From Plantago ovata (lineage: Eukaryota; Streptophyta; Magnoliopsida; Lamiales; Plantaginaceae), in assembly GCA_028274465.1 (NCBI GenBank), contig CM051455.1, positions 90,664,871-90,728,870 of the forward strand: a stretch of 64,000 nt of DNA. Reading direction: 5' to 3'. Position numbers and translations under genes: made by a program. The notes under the pieces are model-generated. The model had not been told where the DNA came from and did no database searches. It saw only the letters and a program-made list of their open reading frames with translations. Shown piece by piece: positions 10,255 to 21,140 of the stretch. Every line of letters starts with the position of its first letter. The stretch's first letter is position 1.

Positions 10255-10500
10255 ATGATCAATCGACACCTGGGAATCCTATCCTCCACCCGCATTTTCT
10301 CCAAAGCCCTCGATCTCAACCTATCCACCGACAACATCCACCTCAAGGAGCAGAAAGCACAAGAAGAGGCTCTCAACCGACCGTACTGCTAGATGTTTCC
10401 GGAACGATGTGCAGCGCGTGCGCCACACGAGTCAAGTCAATGGTGGTCGGAGTTCTCGGCCGTGGCGAAGGTGCGGATGCATATCTTCTTCTTCTTCTGC
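10255..10500 (+). pseudogene. HMA-domain fragment like chloroplast Cu-ATPase PAA2/HMA8
   Basis: A 45-codon frame (10255-10392, MINRHLGILSSTRIF start, stop TAG) is followed in another frame by QPTVLLDVSGTMCSACATRV near 10376-10435. This resembles the heavy-metal-associated domain of P1B copper ATPases of the PAA2 type, which have VLLDVSGMMCGxC. The metal-binding CxxC is kept. The frame changes at about 10375, similarity fades after about 10440, and no transmembrane or ATPase part follows, so this is a first-exon fragment or retro-truncated pseudogene. The 170 bp upstream looks like a 5' leader. Confidence 0.5.
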
Positions 10501-10986
10501 TTCGATCCATTACTCTTCAACACTCCGACTCTATATGCTGCCAGATCTGGTAAAAGGGGCGTGGATCTTGCCTTGGTCTGATGGGGTGCGGTGGAGTGGT
10601 GTGGTGGGGAGGATCGTGGTGGTGGTCGGTGGGAGGTAGTGGACTCGTGGTGTGATGGAGTCAGAATAGGCAGTGGAAAGGAGAAGAGAAAGATTTGGGA
10701 AGGAGATGGAGTGATGGAGGAGTTACGTAGATGGAGTGATGGAGATTAGTGTGAATTTGGGCCAAGTATAATGGACTTATACTAGTTTGAGCTGGGCCAA
10801 GTATATTGACCCGTTTGTGATTTCTAGAACCGTCCAATTTTTTATCGACTCACATTTTATACAGACCTGCCCAAATTGACACGGGCGATTCATGTTGTTT
10901 TTTCTAGGACCGCCCAATATGAAATACGGGTTGTATTGTGTCATACGATATGGGCCACCATAAGAAATACGGGTAGTATCGGGTCA
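10501..10986. other. Region without recognised gene
   Basis: G-rich GGAGATGGAGTGATGGAG motifs near 10700-10745 form a short minisatellite. The rest is AT-rich with repeated GGGCCAAGTAT. No gene is supported. Confidence 0.4.
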
Positions 10987-11540
10987 ATATATGAGTCAAA
11001 TACGGTTTTGACGGGCCTAATAATACCTAATAATATGAGTACGACCAAATAAAAAGTTAAAATAAAACTAAAGAAAAAAAAAAGAAATAACAAATATAAT
11101 TAAAGATGGGCTCAGATTATTCAAAATGATTTATTATGGCCTTACAAATGTGTAGACATATATTAATTTTGGGCCGATTACAAAACCATATTTCGACTAA
11201 TGTGCTTTAGAAAACTCCATATGTATTATCGGTCTAATAGTATGACATATTTCATTTTAGTATGTGTATTGTATGTAGGAGCCCCATATATGAGTCAAAT
11301 ACGGTTTTGATGGACCTAATAATACCTAATAATATGAGTACGACCCAATAAAATTAAAATAAAACTAAAGAAAAAAAAAGAAATAACAAATATAAATTCA
11401 AAATGAGTTATTATGGCCTTACAAATGTGTAGACATATATTAATTTTGGACCGATTACAAAACCATATTTCGACTAATGTGCCTTAGAAAACCTCCATAT
11501 TATTATCGGTCTAATAGTATGACATATATTCATTTTGGGC
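10987..11540. repeat. Direct repeat, two units about 299 bp apart
   Basis: ATATATGAGTCAAATACGG and about 260 bp downstream occur at 10987-11261 and again at 11286-11540 with small indels, for example in the AAAGAAAAAAAA tract. The arrangement is a simple segmental duplication; no coding content is seen. Confidence 0.8.
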
Positions 11541-12413
11541 CGATTACATCTTTTCAGTCATACCCAAAATCCATCAACATTGGGCCCAGTGACGTTCATA
11601 TTTGCTGTGTGGCCCATATACTACTTAAAAACGGGGCAAAAAGAAATGGCATCATTAACGTACCGGGTCCACCCCTACTACCGTGACATCATTCACTCAT
11701 CATGCACCTCCCTTTTTGATTCTTTATTCCTGTAATAGTACAACATCTGACATATGGGTCATCTTTAGGAGACAAACTTTTGTAGGCGGCAGTTTAGGTA
11801 ATAGTAGGCTTGGGAGCTAAATACCATACCTTTGAAAAGCAAGACCCATTGCAAATTTCGCCGCCGAATATTGGAGCTGATACCGAGACGCCCAAACAGA
11901 AATACACCATGCGGCCAGCCACTAGTACGAACTGTTTCTTGATTTGGACTCCATTGACAAGCCAGCCGACACAAAAATCCTTCATCCTGCAAAAAAAACA
12001 AAACACTCCACAACAAAAAGTACCAGCAACGCACACCACCCACAACAAAACCTGGACCCCACCATGCATAACATGCACAAACACACACCAAACACACGGG
12101 TGCAATCCAGAGAAAAGAAACAAAGAAATGTCAAAAACAAAAACCAACAACACTAACAAACAGAAGACATAGTCGACCCCACATCAAACAACACAAACAA
12201 AACAAACGCACACACACAAACCGAAGACAGAAAACAAATTAACAAACGACACACAAAAAACACAGGATAAATGATATCGTTTTCAGCGGCAAGCACACCC
12301 GAACAACCACCCCACTCCTAACGGTGGGTCCCAACAAAGCGACGGAGCCAAACTCCACGAGATCAGTGAATAATTTGCTCCCAACAACCCTTTACTTCTC
12401 GCCCAATGCCACA

Positions 12414-14078
12414 CTAAAAATTGCACTCGATGAACCACTTCACACGCGTTGGCCTCCGTTCCCCTAATATCACCTCACTCCGTGCTAACCAAAGACTCCA
12501 AAAAACACCATGTACCAATGCCACCTTTAATTTTCGATCGATCTCCGGTGCCACCAGTATATTACCCTCAATAGCTTCTACAACCGACTCCACACTTCCC
12601 ACCCTACTACCCAGCCAAAACGCAACACCCCGCCAAACCTCCCTCGCAAAGAACAATCCACAAACAAATGCATCGAATTCTCTTCACCCCCTTCACATAG
12701 CTTACACTCACAACATTTATACTTCGGATAATATTTCTACGAAGCAAATTTGATAGTGTTGGTATTCTATCCCAAGCCACCTTCTAAAGAAACCCGCCAC
12801 ATTTGAAGGGACCCAATTTACCCACACATGATGTAACCAAGCAAAATCACCCCCCTCCACTCCGAGGCGACCTAGGAGGTAACAAGTCAACTTGAGCCTT
12901 GTAACCTAACCGTACACCATAGCCATACCACCTCCAACGATCACAACTATCTTCCCTCAATACTACAACACTACAATCGCCCTCCAACTTCTCTACCAAC
13001 TCCATCTCCCACACAAATAATCTCCTACGCCACTCCCAAGCAAAACCAACACCCTGGACATGATCCGCAACTAAACTCTCCTTATGCCTCTCCACACTGA
13101 AAAGTCGTGGATAAAAATCTTTAAGAATCACCCCATCTCCTAACCAGGATCACTCCAAAATCGAGTCTCCGTACCCGAACCCACTTGCACACCAATATTC
13201 TCCAAAAACCAAGGCCTCAACGCCACTTTGGTCACCAAATTCCTCCACCAAGTTGACCAATGCCGCGATGCTGACCTTCCATCCTTTACTAGACACATGC
13301 ACTCCCAATTGACCCATTCTTCGAGTGAAACACCCTCCCCCAAAGACCACTAAGTAACCTCCACACCCACTTCCCAAGAAGAGATAGGTTGACCGAATGC
13401 AATTCCTTCACCCCCAACCCACCCGCATCCTTAGGCATGCACACCACTCTCAGTTCACCCAATCTACCTTCTTCTCACCCCCCCGAAGCTCCCCATCAAA
13501 GTTCCTTTGTAATTGAGTAAGCTCATGGACCACCGCCGTACGAGCAAGGAAAAAAGATAAATAATAAATAGGCAATGCCCCAACACCGACTTCAGTAACA
13601 CCAATCGCCCTCCAAAAGAAAGATATCTATGCTCCCACTATGGCAAACGCTTTTTCACCTTATCCACCACTACATTCCACATCCCAATACTCGCCCTCCT
13701 TCGCCCCCCCCCAGTCAAATCTAGGTAAAATAAAAGGAAAAGACCCCACTACACAATTCAANNNNNNNNNNNNNNNNNNNNNNNNNNNNNNNNNNNNNNN
13801 NNNNNNNNNNNNNNNNNNNNNNNNNNNNNNNNNNNNNNNNNNNNNNNNNNNNNNNNNNNNNCAATTCAAACGAGTCGCCCACCTCGATATCACGTCCTCC
13901 TCCACCCCTAAACCCACCAAACAACTCTTCCTAAAATTAAACTTCAAACCTGAAACCCCCTCAAAGCATCTCAGAATGGTCTTCAACACCAGAATGTTAG
14001 ACTCAACCGCCTCCCCAAAGAAAATGGTATCATCCGCAAACTGAAGATGTGACACACACACCCCTTCTCTCCCAACTC
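12414..14078 (-). pseudogene. LINE ORF2 C-terminal part: RT catalytic FADD, thumb, zf-RVT
   Basis: LQFADDTIFFGE near 14045-14010 holds the catalytic FADD of non-LTR reverse transcriptase. Then come the plant L1 block RLNCVVGSFPF (across the N run), degenerate thumb sequence, and near 12720-12640 a CxxC..H..C zinc-finger RT tail with MHLFVDCSLR. Several frameshifts separate the pieces. The N run at 13762-13861 lies inside but appears to hide no real sequence. Confidence 0.8.
13762..13861. other. Assembly gap of 100 N inside LINE
   Basis: Both edges carry the same eight bases, caattcaa (left contig ends with them at 13761, right contig begins with them at 13862). Overlapping them keeps the LINE frame open on the minus strand. 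The gap is therefore probably a placeholder between contigs that abut. Confidence 0.8.
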
Positions 14079-14096
14079 TACTACAAGAAATTTAGC

Positions 14097-14318
14097 ATTT
14101 AGAGACGGATCACGAGCGACGGAATCCATCCGTCGCTAAAATAGCGACGGGTGAAAAAATAGAGACGGATGAGCTTAGCCGTCTCTAATTTAGCGACGGA
14201 TAAGACGGATAAAATTATCTGTCGCTAAATTAGAGACGGATAAGCTCATCCGTCTCTAATTTAGGAACGGCTCATCCGTCTCTAATTTAGGGAAGGATAA
14301 ATCTATCCGTCTCTAAAT
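14097..14318. repeat. CACTA left subterminal repeat array
   Basis: About ten copies of GAGACGGAT/ATCCGTCTC and TAGCGACGG/CCGTCGCTA, in direct and inverted order. They can pair with the matching array at 16465-16630 and are the expected transposase binding sites. Confidence 0.85.
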
Positions 14319-14389
14319 TTGTTGACCAAATTTTAAAATAATAATAAGAATAAGGGAGAATAATAAAACATAGTAGAGATGAGATCTAG

Positions 14390-14652
14390 ATCGATCAGAT
14401 TTCTTCTCCCTTCTCTCTTACAATTCACCCTATCTTCCTCCTCCCACCACTCCATCTCCATCCACCATCACCACCACGGATCGGCTTCAATACCATAACC
14501 ACCGTCCACCGCCACGGCCACATCACCACCGTCTGCCACCACCCAGATCCACATCTCTGCTCGGTTCTTCCATATTTGTTCGCCTTCACCGAATTCAGCT
14601 GCTGCCGCTTCTCGTCTCGTCATCTCCATACTCCTTCTTCTCAGATCCACCG
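14390..14652 (+). other. Possible captured 5' exon inside CACTA
   Basis: A C/T- and CCACC-rich stretch, starting near ATTTCTTCTCCCTTCTC and ending in ATCCACCG before GTAAGT at 14653, looks like a host 5' UTR/first exon with a good splice donor. Downstream there is intron-like T-rich DNA with further candidate exons ending at CAG (near 15383) and before GTAAAAGCG (near 16114). I cannot name the parent gene. Such capture is known for Pack-CACTA elements. Confidence 0.4.
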
Positions 14653-16300
14653 GTAAGTCTCGTTTATGTTTTGTATCTTCTTCCTCTTCCTTTGCTGCGA
14701 ATTTTTCTTCTCCTTTGGTTTAGAATCTGACTCGTGGTTAGGTTAAAACCCTTTTTGGTTGTGTTGTTTTTGGAAGTAGAGGATTCGGAGCAGCGGCAGG
14801 AGAACCCACCTAACGTTATTGCTTTACTTCACCTTTTGAATTGAATCGAGTTGTATAATTGATTGAGGAATTTTCAGGATATTACACATTTGTTTGTTTC
14901 ATGAGGTCGAGCTTGCTATGTTGTTAACATCTTAATTTTTTGGATACGGTTGGTTCGATTCTCATGAGGTTGTTACTCTGTTCTCACTAGTTTGTTTAAT
15001 ATGGATAGCGGCTTTGGCTTATGCAATTGGGTTTTGGGGCTTATTGGAGGGATTACGTTGTATTACTGTAGTCTTGGGTCATGGCCCTCTGGTTGTGTTT
15101 TGATGCCTTAAATTTGTAATGTGTTGGTGGTTTAGTACCCATGATGGTGGTGGCTTTTAGTAGCTGGGTAGTATGGTGGTTTGGGTGATACCCCTAAATT
15201 ATGTATATCTCCAGAAAGTGTTTCGCGTGTATCCAATTGTAAGTACTCTTTCGAGCATTTCTTGTGCTCTGGTTCTAATAAAATCATTTTTTGCTGTTTC
15301 AAAAAAAAATAAATAAAGCTAGTTGATTTAGCATACATTATCCTTTTCTTAATTAAAGTCGATATCTTTGTGCGCAATTGCAGCTTCATGTGTATTTGGT
15401 GTCAAAGATTTCTAGGACTTTGCTAATAGAGTAAAAATTTCAGGCGTGGGTAATGTTATTGGTACATGTTATACTCTAAATTATTTTGTTATGCAAATCA
15501 ACTTACTGCTAGAAGTTTATTCTATTAGTTATTCCAAAGTCCTATATTAGTTAGATCTATTGCTGCTAGCTAGTGGAGGTGTGGGTAATTTCTATTGATT
15601 GTATGCACTTTCTATTGATAGTACAGGGAGGAGTGGTTCAGCTAAAGGTTTTAGTGCACTGACATGGAGTTGGTTTTCCAAATCGCTTTTGTTAAATAGA
15701 GAAACTAGAAGCCTGGTGCTCATTGGCTCACTCTTGAGAGAAGGTATTCCGCGTTAATAACTCTTGGTTAAAAACAACTTATATTATCTCCATTCTCATG
15801 TAATTCATCTATATGTTAGTTGATAAGTCCTCTATCTCCATTCAGAATTCTCATTAAGCTGGAGTATGCACATGAAAAACTTATCTGTATATCAAGTGTT
15901 CTATGCCACACACATTCAGTATAAGGTACATTGTGAAGTAGTAGCTAGTAGTACTACATTTTCTAAGTTTAATTATTTAGAAATGCTCCATGCCATGTGC
16001 TGTTTGTTTGAATATTTTAAAGATTGGGATTTCTCATTGCAGTTTCAAAAGCTTAATTTGAGGTTGTTGTTCAACTATTTTAGCATTTGATGAAGCTTTT
16101 GGAGTGTTTGACCAGGTAAAAGCGTAATTTAAACCTTTGCTGCTTCTCGTGAAATTTCTGTGTATGTTTTGTATACGTGCATGCACATGAAATTAATTCA
16201 TTGTTGGTTGGTTTAGTCTCTCACTCTTTATCTTTGAGAGATAGTAGTAGTAGTAACATTCGAGTATTGTATGTTTCTTGATTATTTTCGTGTAGAAAAT

Positions 16301-16370
16301 GGGTGTTTGGTCTAGTGGTATGATTCTCGCTAAATGCGAGAGGTCGCGAGTTCGGTTCTCGCAGCACCCC
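16301..16370 (+). tRNA. tRNA-Pro-derived pseudogene inside CACTA
   Basis: Begins GGGTGTTTGGTCTAGTGGTA and ends in the 3' acceptor strand AGCACCC. Plant tRNA-Pro has the same D-arm and anticodon stem (CTCGC...GCGAG). The acceptor stem pairs over seven positions (one G-T) although both strands differ from the usual proline tRNA, and the T-stem GCGAG/CTCGC is perfect. The anticodon loop is only five bases (TAAAT) instead of seven, so no normal anticodon remains and the length is 70 rather than 72. A and B boxes are intact enough for Pol III. Confidence 0.8.
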
Positions 16371-16464
16371 CTTATTGCATTTTAAAAAAATTCAAATTTC
16401 ATATATTAATATATTGTAGGTGAATTAAATAAATTAAAAGAAACAATTTTTTTTTAAAATCAGA

Positions 16465-16630
16465 TTTAGAGCATCCGTCTCTAAATTTAGAGACGGATCA
16501 GCTTATCCGTCGCTAAATGATTTAGCGACGCCACTTTCTGCGACGTCCTATTTAGCGACGGCTTATCCGTCGCTAAACCCATTTAGCGACGGATCTCTCC
16601 ATTTAGCGACGGATGCGATCCGTCGCTAAA
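16465..16630. repeat. CACTA right subterminal repeat array
   Basis: TCCGTCTCTAAATTTAGAGA, TTAGCGACGG and ATCCGTCGCTAAA repeats, mirrored against the left array at 14097-14318. Confidence 0.85.
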
Positions 16631-16652
16631 AAGCTATTTTCTTGTAGTGCTC

Positions 16653-17478
16653 TGAATGGCACAAACTTTCCTTCCGAAACCGCTCTATTGACCATCATAC
16701 TCAGACCCTCCGCCAAAATAAGAAAAAGAAAAGGAGATAGTGGATCCCCTTGTCTCAACCCCCTACCCAACGGAAACTCCTTACTAGGACTACCATTCAC
16801 AAGCATAGAAGATCTAGTTGTGGATACGCACTCCATAATCCAACGAATCCACTTAGAACCAAACCCCATCCTCTCCATCATCTCCTCCAAAACGTCCCAC
16901 CGCACAAAATCATATGCTTTCTCAAAGTCAATCTTGAAAGCAAATAAGCCCTTCTTTTTCTTCTTCGCCTCATTTACCACCTCATTGGCCACTAAAATAC
17001 TCTCCATAATATTACGTGAGCCAACAAACACCGACTGATATGGTGAAATCACCTCATCCAAGACACCACCCAACCGATTGGCTAGTAGTTTCGCCAATAA
17101 TTTATATCCACTCCCAATTAGAGAAATAGGTCGGAACTCCTCAATCGCCACTGGATTGCTGTTCTTTGGAATTAGAGTAATAAAAGTGCTATTTAACCCA
17201 TGCACCAACTTCGCATTAGCATGAAAGTCAGTAACAAAACTCTCCACATCACCCTTCACCTCCTCCCAAAAGAAACTATAGAAGTGAAAGCTAAACCCAT
17301 CTGGACCAGGACTTTTCTCCAACCCACAACTCCAAACCGCATCCTTAATCTCTTCACTCCCAAACTCCCTCTCCAACTCCAAACTAACCCCATCTGCCAA
17401 TCTACTACACACCAAGTCTCCCATCCGCAACCTAACAACCCCGCTATTCCCAAGATGCTTACCGAAATACCCCTTCAC
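16653..17478 (-). pseudogene. LINE ORF2 reverse transcriptase, N-terminal half
   Basis: Non-LTR RT core with the motifs KSPGPDGFSFHFY, STFITLIPK, EFRPISLIGS, FKIDFEKAYDFVRW and GLRQGDPLSPFLF in the expected order. The block ends where the CACTA element enters, between the RGLRQGDP motif and the FADD motif. The catalytic FADD piece lies on the other side, at about 14040. The usual WLKEGDANTRFFH segment upstream is missing, which points to an internal deletion near 17480. Confidence 0.9.
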
Positions 17479-17482
17479 ACCC

Positions 17483-17767
17483 TTACGCCTCCCTTAAATC
17501 ATCAGGCAACTTTTGATACCGAGAAGACTGATCCTCAGAAGCATCCAACAAAGACCTAGAAGTCAATGACAACAAAGCCTCCCCCTCTACACCAGAGCTA
17601 TCACGCACCGACCCTCCATCCAACACCGAATCCATCAACAACAACTCCTTTGTCAGAGAATCAATCTTCCCCTCCAAATCAGCCATATTACCACCACACC
17701 ACTTCTTTATTCCCCCCTTCAAAATCTTCAACTTTTCCTTCAACACAAACCCACCCCACCCTTCCAC
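17483..17767 (-). pseudogene. LINE ORF2 linker between endonuclease and RT
   Basis: Charged helical linker (FVLKEKLKILKGGIKKWCGG near the start) as found between the endonuclease and RT of plant L1 ORF2. It is cut upstream by the Cassandra insertion at 17774 and is followed by a frame change and probable deletion before the RT block. Confidence 0.7.
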
Positions 17768-17773
17768 CTGATT

Positions 17774-18231
17774 TGTAACGACCCGGCCAACAAACGGGCC
17801 GAGACCCAGCCCAACGGGCCGACAAGGTTACTCATGGGCGCTCTCCGGGGTGATATGCTGGCCCCACAGACCAACATAGGTTCTAATCCGCGCACTTTGT
17901 CCTCACTCGTGCGCGCACCGGGAACTTCCCAGTGGGTCACCCATCCTAGAATTGCTCCAGAGCAAGCACGCTTAACTCTGAAGTTCTTATAGGTGGATTC
18001 CCGAAAAGAAAGGTGCACCACAGACCAACACGAGTTCTAATCCGCGCACTTTGTCCTCACTCGTGCGCGCACCGGGAACTTCCCAGTGGGTCACCCATCC
18101 TAGAATTGCTCCAGAGCAAGCACGCTTAACTCTGAAGTTCTTCTAGGTGGATTCCCGAAAAGAAAGGTGCACCTTGTTGGTATGAGTAGCGTTCTCAACC
18201 CTTTTAAGCTTCTGAAATCTGGGGCGTTACA
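17774..18231 (-). repeat. Cassandra 3' LTR with duplicated 5S-like segment
   Basis: 458 bp against 281 bp for the other LTR. A 154-bp segment starting CAGACCAAC is present twice (17867 and 18021), so the 5S-like promoter occurs at 17988-17922 and again at 18142-18075. About 23 additional bp of GGGCC-rich sequence lie near 17790-17825. Confidence 0.92.
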
Positions 18232-18416
18232 ATCACCCCCTCTTAAATTGCGCACGTCCTCGTTGCGCGCTGTCCCGAGACCAACCATCCGTGCAGGATT
18301 CTAGAGGTGGCCCCTACGGGCTCAAGAGGTGGCTCCCACCGTCGATACGGTGTAGCACTTTGCCCCGTATGGCACTTAGTTCCTGCAGTTCCGGATAGTC
18401 CCGCTCTGATACCATT

Positions 18417-18697
18417 TGTAACGACCCGACCAATCCGGCCGGCGTGGTTACTCATGGGCGCTCTCCGGGGTGATATGCTGGCCCCACAGACCAACACGAG
18501 TTCTAATCCGCGCACTTTGTCCTCACTCGTGCGTGCACCGGGAACTTCCCAGTGGGTCACCCATCCTAGAATTGCTCCAGAGCAAGCACGCTTAACTCTG
18601 AAGTTCTTCTAGGTGGATTCCCGAAAAGAAAGGTGCACCTTGTTGGTATGAGTAGCGTTCTCAACCCTTTTAAGCTTCTGAGATCTAGGGCGTTACA
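18417..18697 (-). repeat. Cassandra 5' LTR with 5S-like promoter
   Basis: 281 bp, TGTAACG to CGTTACA on the minus strand. The 5S-like part (18608-18542) contains AGTTAAGCGTGCTTG (A-box) and GGATGGGTGACC followed by CTGGGAAGT (intermediate element and C-box). These are the internal Pol III control regions of 5S rRNA. Confidence 0.95.
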
Positions 18698-18702
18698 TGA
18701 TT

Positions 18703-19573
18703 CGTAGACCATACTCTCCTCACCATAGAGACAAAATCAGCATTTTTATGCCAACCATTAACATACCGAAAAGGTCGTGGCCCCCAATCCAACCTCCCCC
18801 CTTTCAACAGGATTGCTGCATGATCAGACACTCCTACGCAAGCCAAACTAAGCCAACTTTTGCCAATGAGCCATCCATCCCTGGGAGAGAAGGAAACGAT
18901 CCAGACGACTACAACTCCTCCCATTCTTCCTATACCAAGTGAACCGCCGCCTATTCAACGGTAAATCCACCAACTGAGTCTCCTCAATGAAATCATTAAA
19001 CCCTCGCATGTCTGCCGTCACCAACACCGAACCCACACCTCTCCTCTCAGTCTGGTACCTTACCGAATTAAAGTCCCCACAAATACACCACTTATCTACC
19101 GACCCCCCAGACATCCTCTCCTTCAATGCCCTCCACAACTGAGACTTACCCGCCGAATCACACGGAGCATACACATTAATGATGCCTACCTCTTGACCCT
19201 CCCAAGATCCAGACACCTCCAAAAACCCGTCATCCCCCCCACAACCCACTCCGCACAAACACCGATGAATCCCAAATACACAAAAGCCTCCCGAAGCTCC
19301 GTTAGCTCCATTAAAAACCCAATCAAAACTATTCAACCCCCACAACCTTCGCACTAACTGTTGATCAACATAACTTAGCTTAGTTTCTTGGAGACATAAA
19401 AAATCAACCTTCTCTTTTCGAACCAAGTCCGCTACCTCCCTCCGTTTCAACCCACTCCCCAACCCCCTTATATTCATACTAAGCATCCGCATTACTAACC
19501 AAATGAGAAACAACGCTAGAACCCACTCTATTACCGAGTACACCCTCCCTATCACGAACCTCACAAGTCTCAA
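18703..19573 (-). pseudogene. LINE ORF2 apurinic-like endonuclease
   Basis: AP-endonuclease fold used to nick target DNA. Visible in order are SMNIRGLGS, the catalytic glutamate in LQETKL, NVYAPCD, ICGDFNSVR, RRFTWYR, SRLDRFL and, after a frameshift near 18850, GVSDHAAILL with the catalytic SDH. It is interrupted just downstream by the Cassandra element. The frameshift disables it. Confidence 0.88.
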
Positions 19574-19770
19574 ACACCTTCAACGCCTCCTTTCCTGAAC
19601 TTCTTTCCACCAAGCCCAATGAATTGAACAATGAAACCGTAACAGAAAAAGAATTTTTTCGTGGTTTGATAGGAAGTTTATGAAGATCCATCGGAAGATT
19701 TGGGAATAGGATATCAGTCGTACTCCTGTGTCGGAAAGGTATTACACCAAGACCGATAGTGCATCTATAT

Positions 19771-21140
19771 ACATATATAAAAGAATATGTGAGACTTTGC
19801 ATTCTTTACAATATGAAATTCACATTTGAAGTTGAGTTAACTTCATATGTAAATTGATCGTCGTTATTATTATTTTACTGCAAAAATATATAAATAATGA
19901 AAATATATAGTTAAAAGAACAACTTTAACTTTCAAAAGCTTAACAACTCGATCAACTTTAAAAAAATCTACACTTGTTGACTTCATACCCAATATACGTT
20001 GCCCATGTTTTTGCTATAGTTAACTTTGGCAGTTATATGAAAGTTGATTGTTTGGTGTTAAGTTGAATTGTTAATTTTTGCTTTGATTTTCATAATCTAT
20101 GCATCTATAAAAGTAAACACATGAATGATAAATTGGGACACCATCTCAATTGATTTTGACCTTATTTTTTTTTTTTAACTAATTATATACTTGATAATGC
20201 ACATATATATAAATAGAAGAATAACAAATAGACATGGTAAAATGTAGAATGGTAAATTGAAATGCATAAATAAGTGACATGTGGCAAGAATGGAGCATTG
20301 AACCAATGAAAATGAAGTAAATTGCCAAGTGTCATGAATTGTAGCATGAATTAAGGAGAATGCATGAAATATTTCTTGTTTAATGTATAGTTAGATTAGA
20401 TTATATTGGGTGACAATTACGTAATGATGAATAATATTTTAAAATGTTATATTGATCATGAACATGTTAGAAAAATGTTGAAATTATATATCATGCATAA
20501 AAGGGTATTAATTTTTTCTCTTATCTTCAAAAAAAAGAAAGAAAGAAAGAAAGAAAAGAAAAGAAAAGAAAAAAAAAGAAAAGATAAGAGTGAACCTGAG
20601 TTCCACCTATTTCGTCCAATTTCAAATTCATTACATTATCTAGTGGAAGATTGGAATTTTAAAAAATCAACAGATCCTGAACCCAAAATTCCGTATTAAT
20701 ATAAGTTTTAATTTACAATGCTTGAGATTATAAATAATATTAAAATTATTGATAAAGAATTATAAATATAAAATATTATGAAAAAAATGGCGTGTAAAGA
20801 AAAATAAGTAAACTTTGTAATATATAAAATTATATGTCGAATGCATAGGTACAATGAGTGTGAAGACACAATATTTTTATGCAGATAGCTGAATGTGAGT
20901 TGAGTAAGTATCAATAATTCATATATATTTTTAACACGTGTAAATAGATAAAATAAAGGACAATAAAAATAGGATACGTGGCGGGAGAAAAATTTTCAAA
21001 ATAACTCTACTTTAATAAATGTATATACATAGATAATTTTAAAAAAAATGTATATACATATATAGATTTTTCTAAAATAATAGACTTCAAATTCAAATTG
21101 TTATTTTCACTATTTTTATGATCTTAATTTGTATTATAGG
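19771..21140. other. AT-rich intergenic stretch
   Basis: No supported gene. It holds a GAAA/GAAAA microsatellite at about 20528-20583 and long AT-rich runs. Short open frames are on low-complexity sequence. Confidence 0.5.
20528..20583. repeat. (GAAA)n/(GAAAA)n microsatellite
   Basis: AAGAAAGAAAGAAAGAAAG followed by GAAAAGAAAAG units. Confidence 0.85.

Larger units (their letters stand above)
14079..16649. mobile_element. Non-autonomous CACTA transposon with captured sequence
   Basis: The left end TACTACAAGAAATTTAGC and right end GCTATTTTCTTGTAGTG are inverted copies of the CACTACAAGAAA CACTA terminus (first base mutated on the left). They are flanked by a perfect 3-bp target duplication CTC (14076-14078, 16650-16652). 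Both subterminal regions are packed with AGAGACGGAT and TAGCGACGG motifs in both orientations, the usual transposase-binding arrays. No transposase is present in the 2571 bp. The interior resembles host gene sequence with introns and includes a tRNA-like gene. Confidence 0.92.
17774..18697 (-). mobile_element. Cassandra TRIM retrotransposon, complete with target duplication
   Basis: Two LTRs (17774-18231 and 18417-18697) flank a 185-bp internal region with no coding sequence. On the minus strand the 5' LTR is followed by two bases and a perfect initiator-Met primer site TGGTATCAGAGC (18414-18403), and the 3' LTR is preceded by a purine tract AAGAGGGGGTGAT. The LTRs contain the 5S-rRNA-like segment that defines Cassandra. 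Flanks show a perfect 5-bp duplication TGATT (17769-17773, 18698-18702). It lies inside the LINE. Confidence 0.96.
11750..19770 (-). mobile_element. L1-type LINE, interrupted by CACTA and Cassandra elements
   Basis: Minus-strand pieces follow the order endonuclease (19573-18703), linker (17767-17483), RT fingers/palm (17478-16653), RT FADD part (14061-13660), thumb and zf-RVT (13343-12414) and 3' tail (to about 11750). The breaks match the inserted CACTA (14079-16649) and Cassandra (17774-18697) elements. ORF1 is absent, so the copy is probably 5'-truncated near 19770. No poly(A) or target duplication was found with certainty. Frameshifts are frequent. Confidence 0.85.

Noticed and set aside
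11765..12172. Overlapping open frames on both strands
   Set aside because: They sit in the LINE 3' tail, which is low-complexity and CA-rich; no domain is recognisable.
16301..16370. Functional tRNA-Pro gene
   Set aside because: The anticodon loop has five bases and no proline anticodon.
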